NCBI GenBank assembly: GCA_965226915.1
Contig: CBDDEJ010000004.1
Span: 186,001 to 250,000 of the forward strand
From: Io17-Chloro-G2 sp965226915
GTDB lineage: Bacteria > Chloroflexota > Dehalococcoidia > Lucifugimonadales > UBA3495
Direction: 5' to 3'
Length of the DNA: 64,000 bases
Translations under genes and position numbers: made by a program
In this document: positions 59,176 through 64,000 of the stretch, piece after piece
How positions within the stretch are numbered: the first letter of the stretch is position 1
Layout: each line of letters begins with the position of its first letter
Notes under the pieces: generated by a model
Seen by the model: only the letters and a program-made list of their open reading frames with translations
Told to the model about the DNA's origin: nothing
Databases searched by the model: none

Positions 59176-60309
59176 TTATGCCCACACCATCATCAGCCTT
59201 ATGGCCCTCTCCGCGGCGCCTTCCAGCAGTTCTTCGGTTCTCCTTAGGCTTTGGGGGAAGTTCATGGGCCGGTCGGAGATGGTGACGATGCTGGCAATGC
59301 CGTGTTGGTACAAATCCCGGTAACCCGGCCCCAAGCCGCCGGCCAGTAAGATGGTCGGAGTGCCTTTGGCCAACGCTCGGCGGGCCACACCGACCGGCGC
59401 TTTGTCAAACACGGTGGAGCGGTCTGCACGCCCCTCGCCGGTGATCACCACGTCCGCCCCTTCAACGTGATCGTCAAACCCCAACACATCGCACACCATG
59501 TCGATCCCCGAGCGCAGTTCACCTCCGGCAAAGGCCATCAAACCGGCGCCCAGCCCCCCGGCCGCGCCCGATCCGGGACGTTCCAACACGTCTTGCCCGA
59601 CATCCCGTTTTACCACGGAGGCAAAATGCTGGAGGGCCGCGTCCAACTGCTCGACAACCTGGACTGAAGCCCCTTTTTGCGGGCCATATACCGCCGAAGC
59701 TCCGGTGGGGCCGCACAACGGGTTGGTCACGTCGGTTGCCCCGACCACCACGGCATCCCTCAAACCCGGATGTAGTCCCGATAAATCGATTCTATCCAGA
59801 TCCGCCAGCGCGGCCCCGCCCATGGCAAGTTCCCTGCCCTGCGAATCCAGGAACCTGACCCCCAGCGCCCCGGCCATGCCGGCTCCGCCATCGTTGGTGG
59901 CGCTGCCACCCAGACCGACTATGATCCGCTTGAATCCTTTTTCCAGGGCTTCTCTAATGATTTCCCCGGTGCCCCATGTGGTGGTGACGCGTGGATCCCG
60001 GCGCTCCGGAGGAAGCAAGGCCAAACCCGACGGCCTGGCCATTTCAATCACCGCCGTCTCCCCGTCACCCATTACGCCCCATGAAGCTTCTATAGGCCGG
60101 CCCAACGGTCCCTTTACCCTGCTTTCGAAGGTCTGTCCTCCAGTGGCGTCCACCAGGGCGTGCAGCGTGCCATCGCCTCCGTCGGCCACCGGCACGAGCA
60201 CGGTTTCGGCTCCCGGCGCCGCGGCAACCACTCCTCGTTGGATGGCCCGGGCCGCCTGTAATGCTGTGATGCTTCCTTTGAAGCCCTGGGGAGCAATCAC
60301 TACCTTCAT
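59176..60309 (-). CDS. Glycerate kinase (GarK/GlxK type)
   Basis: A 377-residue class II glycerate kinase. MKVVIAPQGFKGSITALQAA opens it; VPVADGGDGTLHALVDATGG is the family signature, followed by IVGLGGSATNDGGAGMAGAL and GFDDHVEGADVVITGEGRAD near 290. It phosphorylates D-glycerate, usually to 2-phosphoglycerate, and links glyoxylate or sugar-acid breakdown to central metabolism. GAGGGA lies before the ATG. Its 3' end abuts the IS1-like element. No other glycerate pathway gene is adjacent, although the RraA and PEP-mutase-like genes elsewhere in the window handle similar oxo acids. Confidence 0.92.
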   Translation of the reverse strand: MKVVIAPQGFKGSITALQAARAIQRGVVAAAPGAETVLVPVADGGDGTLHALVDATGGQTFESRVKGPLGRPIEASWGVMGDGETAVIEMARPSGLALLPPERRDPRVTTTWGTGEIIREALEKGFKRIIVGLGGSATNDGGAGMAGALGVRFLDSQGRELAMGGAALADLDRIDLSGLHPGLRDAVVVGATDVTNPLCGPTGASAVYGPQKGASVQVVEQLDAALQHFASVVKRDVGQDVLERPGSGAAGGLGAGLMAFAGGELRSGIDMVCDVLGFDDHVEGADVVITGEGRADRSTVFDKAPVGVARRALAKGTPTILLAGGLGPGYRDLYQHGIASIVTISDRPMNFPQSLRRTEELLEGAAERAIRLMMVWA

Positions 60310-60460
60310 GTCGTTCCCTCGTTTTTTACGATCCGGGATTTAATATCCGGGCGTTGTTTAATTTTGGGGAGATAGCGCGGTGATTATACAAGAACGCCGA
60401 TTCTACCCAATGGGCTGAAGCTCTGCTAGAATCGCAACAGATCAGAACAGGGGGTTGCCC

Positions 60461-61792
60461 ATGCCGTCCAAAGAGGAATTAAAAGCCTTGGCGTTTCAAG
60501 AGATAGACGCCAGAGCAGATGAGATCGTTGGGATCGCTAAAACCATTTTGAAACACCCGGAACCAGGATTTCGCGAGACCAAAACATCCCGCCTGGTGGC
60601 GAGCAAATTCGCTGAATTGGGAATCGCCTCCCGGACTGGTTTAGCCCTCACCGGCGTCCGGGGTGAACTGCTGGGAGGGACCGAGGGACCTGCCCTGGCG
60701 ATCCTGGGAGAGCTCGACTCGTTGATTGTGCAGGAGCACCCCCACGCCGATGCCGAGACCGGCGCCGCCCATGCATGCGGCCACCATTGCCAGATAGCCA
60801 TGCTTATGGGCGCAACCATCGGCTTGATGGGGTCGCAGGTGTTGCCCGAACTGAGTGGACGTCTGGTGCTAATGGCAGTCCCCGCCGAAGAGTACATCGA
60901 GATCGAATACCGGGACTCCTTACGCCGGGAAGGCAAGATCGAATTTCTGGGCGGCAAGCCAGAAATGATCCGGCTGGGGGAGTTCGACGACGTCCACCTG
61001 GCCATGATGCTTCACACCACCAGCGCCCCCGCCGAGAAGCAGATCGCCATTAGCGGCACCAACAACGGCACCGTGGCCAAGATTATCCAGTTTGCCGGAA
61101 AGGGGTCTCACGCCGGAGGCGCCCCCCACTTGGGCATAAATGCCCTGAACGCCGCCACACTGGCCATAAGCGCTATCCATTTCAACCGCGAAACCTTCCG
61201 AGACGAAGACACAGTGAGAGTCCACCCCATAATCACCAAGGGAGGCGAAGCCGTCAGCGCGGTTCCGTCCGACGTCAGGATGGAAACGTTCGTACGGGCG
61301 CGTACCCTGGATGCCCTCACCGACGCCAATAAGAAAGTGGACCGGGCGTTGCGGGCTGGCGCCATGGCCGTGGGCGCAAACGTGACCATCCAGACCATGC
61401 CCGGCTATATGCCACTGGACCAGAACCGCGATATGGCGGGTGTTTTCGAACAAAACGCAGAGTCATTGGTGGGCAAGGAAAATGTGGGCCACATAACACA
61501 TCGCACCGGGTCCACCGACATGGGAGACGTGAGCCAGTTGATGCCTGCGATCCACCCCTATGTCGGCGGCGCAACCGGCCTGGGCCATGGGGCCGACTAC
61601 GTTGTGCAGGACTACGATCTTGCCGTGATCACCGCGGCAAAGGCCCTTGCGGCCACCGCCATAGACCTGATGGCCGAGGGCGCTCAAAAGGCCGGCTCCA
61701 TCGTAGCCGGACACAGGCCCAACATGACCAGCGCCGAGTACTTAAAGTTCATGCGAGGGTTGGCTGCCGAAACGACGTATGGGCCCGAATAG
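60461..61792 (+). CDS. M20-family amidohydrolase/peptidase, first of a tandem pair
   Basis: A 443-residue M20D-type metallohydrolase. The metal motif is HACGHHCQIAMLMGA near residue 105, then AVPAEEYIEIEYR with the catalytic Glu pair near 140, HTTSAPAEKQ near 190 and GKGSHAGGAPHLGINALNAA in the dimerisation domain. A late THRTGSTDMGDVSQLMPAIH completes the metal site. Such enzymes release amino acids from N-acyl or aminobenzoyl conjugates or cut dipeptides. ATG 60461 is chosen over TTG 60455. The next gene is a close paralogue 21 bases downstream, so the pair is one operon. Confidence 0.9.
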   Translation: MPSKEELKALAFQEIDARADEIVGIAKTILKHPEPGFRETKTSRLVASKFAELGIASRTGLALTGVRGELLGGTEGPALAILGELDSLIVQEHPHADAETGAAHACGHHCQIAMLMGATIGLMGSQVLPELSGRLVLMAVPAEEYIEIEYRDSLRREGKIEFLGGKPEMIRLGEFDDVHLAMMLHTTSAPAEKQIAISGTNNGTVAKIIQFAGKGSHAGGAPHLGINALNAATLAISAIHFNRETFRDEDTVRVHPIITKGGEAVSAVPSDVRMETFVRARTLDALTDANKKVDRALRAGAMAVGANVTIQTMPGYMPLDQNRDMAGVFEQNAESLVGKENVGHITHRTGSTDMGDVSQLMPAIHPYVGGATGLGHGADYVVQDYDLAVITAAKALAATAIDLMAEGAQKAGSIVAGHRPNMTSAEYLKFMRGLAAETTYGPE

Positions 61793-61813
61793 ACTGGAGA
61801 GAATAACCGTTTT

Positions 61814-63160
61814 ATGTTGAGCATAACCGAACTGAAGCAAAAGGCCTGCGAGACGATAGAATCCCGCAAAGACGAGTTGGTCGCCATAGCCAAGGATATC
61901 TTGGCCAATCCAGAGTCAGGTTTCAAAGAGGAAAAAACAGCGCGTTTGGTGTCCAGCAAGTTCGATGAACTGGGGGTAGGAAACAAAACTGGCCTGGCTT
62001 TGACCGGCGTGAAGGGCAGGATCGCCGGCGGCGCCGGCTCCGGCCCTCGGCTGGCCATCATCGGTGAGCTGGACTCTCTGGTGGTAAAAGAGCACCCTTC
62101 CGCCGACGCCGACACCGGCGCCGCCCACTCCTGTGGCCATCATTGTCAAATAGGCATGATGCTGGGAGCTTCCATGGGACTGCTCACGCCAGAGGTGTTG
62201 GCCCAGCTTTCAGGGGAGATCATACCCTTCGCCGTGCCCGCCGAAGAGTTCATTGAGGTGGAGCACAGGTTGCAACTGCGGGAAGAAGGGAAGATAGAAT
62301 TTCTCGGCGGCAAGCAGGAATTGATCCGTTTGGGCGAATTCGACGATGTGGACATGGCCATGATGTGCCATACCGCCAGCGACATGGGTGAACGAAAATT
62401 CGCCGTGGGCGGCACTAGCAACGGCCACGTGGTCAAATACGTGCAATACACCGGCCGAGGATCCCACGCCGGCGGCGCACCCCACCTGGGGATCAACGCT
62501 CTCAACGCGGCGACGTTCGCACTTCAGGCGATCCACGCCAACCGGGAGACCCACTTGGACGACGACACCGTCAGAGTGCATGGAATCATGACTCGGGGCG
62601 GCGAGGCGGTCAGCGCCGTCCCTTCTGACGTTCGCCTGGAATGGCGGGTACGCGCTGGCAGCCGCGACGCGGTGGTCAAGAATTCGGAAATCGTGGACCG
62701 CTGTTTCAGGGCCGGCGCCCTGGCGGTGGGCGCCTCCGTAAAGATCACCAACATACCCGGCTATTTGCCTATGCGCCACGATATCAAGATCCAAGACATG
62801 TTCCGTTTGAACAGCGCGAACCTGCTTGGGGAAGATTCCGTTTTGGTGATTCCCAACCGCCGCAACCGGGGAGGCTCTACGGACATGGGAGACCTGAGTC
62901 AATTGATTCCATCCTGCCATCCCTACACCACCGGAGCTGAAGGCCCTGGGCACAGCAAGGATTACATCATCACCGATTACCAAACCGCGGTGATCAACCC
63001 AGCCAAGGTCATGGCCATGGTGGCAATAGACATGCTGGCCGAAGGCGCCTCCAAGGGGAAAGAAATCGTCGAAACCCATCGGCCGGCAATGCAGAAATCG
63101 GCTTATCTCAGTTTCCAGCGAGAACGCGCCCAGGTGTTCGAATTCGACGGCGCGGCGTGA
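61814..63160 (+). CDS. M20-family amidohydrolase/peptidase, second of a tandem pair
   Basis: A 448-residue paralogue of the preceding enzyme with the same motifs: HSCGHHCQIGMMLGA, AVPAEEFIEVEHR, GRGSHAGGAPHLGINALNAA and STDMGDLSQLIPSCH. The two are similar along their whole length, so they arose by tandem duplication. They may form a heteromer or differ in substrate. One Cys-Gly-His-His stretch replaces the usual CGHD, a feature of both copies. GGAGAG lies some 12 bases before the ATG, which is far for a ribosome-binding site. Confidence 0.9.
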   Translation: MLSITELKQKACETIESRKDELVAIAKDILANPESGFKEEKTARLVSSKFDELGVGNKTGLALTGVKGRIAGGAGSGPRLAIIGELDSLVVKEHPSADADTGAAHSCGHHCQIGMMLGASMGLLTPEVLAQLSGEIIPFAVPAEEFIEVEHRLQLREEGKIEFLGGKQELIRLGEFDDVDMAMMCHTASDMGERKFAVGGTSNGHVVKYVQYTGRGSHAGGAPHLGINALNAATFALQAIHANRETHLDDDTVRVHGIMTRGGEAVSAVPSDVRLEWRVRAGSRDAVVKNSEIVDRCFRAGALAVGASVKITNIPGYLPMRHDIKIQDMFRLNSANLLGEDSVLVIPNRRNRGGSTDMGDLSQLIPSCHPYTTGAEGPGHSKDYIITDYQTAVINPAKVMAMVAIDMLAEGASKGKEIVETHRPAMQKSAYLSFQRERAQVFEFDGAA

Positions 63161-63475
63161 CCTGGCCGTGCGCCTAGCGCCGCCATCAACTGTTCGGCGC
63201 TAGTCCATCTCAACCGCCGGTCCTTCAACAGGCTCAGGAAGAGCGGTTTTGACTGTAACTTGGGATTTTAGTACCAGGCCCATCAATCCCGACCGACCTC
63301 GCATGGTTGAAATTGGGGGATGCGATCCGGCCCACCCCCGCTCATGGTGAGCCTGTCGAACCAAGGGCGCCATCTCAAATGCAACGTTGCACGAACTGCC
63401 TGAATGCTGCCTGATCAACTTCGCGCCGAACGTCTTTCGCCCCGGTATCCCATCGCGTCTGTCGCCTAATAGGGG
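63161..63475. repeat. Intergenic stretch with TTCAACAGGCTCA/GAGCCTGTCGAA repeats
   Basis: No gene is supported. TCCTTCAACAGGCTCAGGAA (63221-63240) and CTCATGGTGAGCCTGTCGAA (63340-63359) are inversely related. Sequences of the form TTCGACAGGCTCACCATGAG are common dispersed intergenic repeats in many bacteria. The pair may form a long hairpin between the converging hydrolase and kinase-like genes. Confidence 0.6.
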
Positions 63476-64000
63476 CTAAACGCCGGTGAGAGCCATGACC
63501 CCGGCGGCGGCAATGGGCACGGTTAGATTGTCGTCGATAGGCAGGGGCGCCAGTTCCGCCAATCCTGCGGCCACAGCCCCAGCCATGAATCCCCAGTGAT
63601 ATTCGAGCACGCCGGTGGCCACCAACGTGCCCACCACCGCCCAAGACACTCCTATGAATGCCGCCGTACCTCCTGGAGATTTGCCAAAGATCCTGGGGCC
63701 CGGCATTCGCCGGCCCACCAACGCAGCCGCTGGGTCTCCCAACGACAGAAACAGTAACGCAGCCACCGCCACCGGGCGTTCAAACACCCAAAAAACAGCC
63801 AAGGCGGCCAAAGCCATATAGGTGGCGCCGGTGACGCGGCTAGCCTCGTTGGATTTCAGCAGAGGAGCCAGCCAGCGAAGAAAAAAGCGGTTTAGCCAGC
63901 CAATCCTGAACCGGGCAAGATCCATCCCCAAGCCGCCAGCAGACAGGGCGGCCAATGCCCAGACCATCAGGTTTTCCGGAGTAAAGATGCCCGCCAAGGG
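63476..64000 (-). CDS. Polyprenol/diacylglycerol kinase-like integral membrane protein (cut by window edge)
   Basis: At least 173 residues with five or six membrane helices. The signature FLSLGDPAAALVGRRMPGPR, then GKSPGGTAAFIGVSWAVVG, matches the dolichol/phytol/diacylglycerol kinase-like family (related to CTP-dependent lipid kinases), where LGDxxAxxxG and KSxxGT bind the nucleotide. The last helix ends with PIDDNLTVPIAAAGVMALTG, also typical. The frame is open to the window edge, so the N-terminus is probably outside. The enzyme would phosphorylate a lipid alcohol. Confidence 0.82.
   Translation of the reverse strand, partial: PLAGIFTPENLMVWALAALSAGGLGMDLARFRIGWLNRFFLRWLAPLLKSNEASRVTGATYMALAALAVFWVFERPVAVAALLFLSLGDPAAALVGRRMPGPRIFGKSPGGTAAFIGVSWAVVGTLVATGVLEYHWGFMAGAVAAGLAELAPLPIDDNLTVPIAAAGVMALTGV

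Overview
The window looks like part of a Chloroflexota genome, most likely an environmental Dehalococcoidia/SAR202-type lineage. This is inferred from the gene repertoire, not from a marker gene: two luciferase-like (LLM) flavin oxidoreductases, three CaiB/BaiF CoA-transferases, VOC, cupin, EthD, RraA and M20 families, lutABC, and a flagellin-like protein with an archaeal-type class III signal peptide. No rRNA, tRNA or CRISPR array was seen. Many genes are catabolic, and several start at TTG or GTG behind a good ribosome-binding site.

Layout. 1-5.2 kb (minus strand): the N-terminus of a membrane-anchored protein cut by the window edge, then an acyl-CoA operon (methylmalonyl-CoA-epimerase-like protein, unknown protein, enoyl-CoA hydratase, two CoA-transferases). 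5.4-15.2 kb: two nearly identical IS66-family elements and an ISAs1-family element surround an orphan molybdopterin dehydrogenase subunit, a CoA-transferase with its two halves in reversed order, and a membrane-anchored PQQ-type propeller protein. 15.2-18.9 kb: a peptide-type ABC importer (binding protein, two permeases) whose binding-protein gene has lost its 5' end at the ISAs1 element. 19-22 kb: decayed sequence (short receiver protein, IS630 remnant, broken secreted-protein gene). 22-37.3 kb: mostly single catabolic or stress genes, including an Eis-like acetyltransferase, OsmC, RidA, a PEP-mutase-like lyase, an archaellin-like protein, FKBP, a VOC gene broken by a 25-bp duplication, an SDR and RraA.

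37.8-47.3 kb: a small membrane protein with a duplicated M-x-E-H motif, a lipoprotein, and a large AAA/LuxR regulator gene split by an IS630-family insertion with a 14-bp minisatellite beside its start; then cupins, a CMD-family protein and an unusual SDR. 47.8-50.6 kb: a GAF-PAS-GAF-GAF sensor kinase with an in-frame stop and no phospho-acceptor histidine. 51-57 kb: a VOC protein, lutABC for lactate oxidation, a nucleotidyltransferase/HEPN pair, a Tag-like glycosylase, and bluB behind a cobalamin riboswitch with its own terminator. 57.2-59.2 kb: an IS1-like element carrying three passenger reading frames. 59-64 kb: glycerate kinase, two tandem M20 amidohydrolases, and a polyprenol-kinase-like membrane protein cut by the right edge.

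Two themes stand out. One is acyl-CoA and small-molecule catabolism, with a B12 link between the epimerase-like gene and riboswitch-controlled bluB. The other is recent gene decay through insertion elements, tandem duplications and point mutations; several regulators and transport genes can be reconstructed on paper by removing the lesion.
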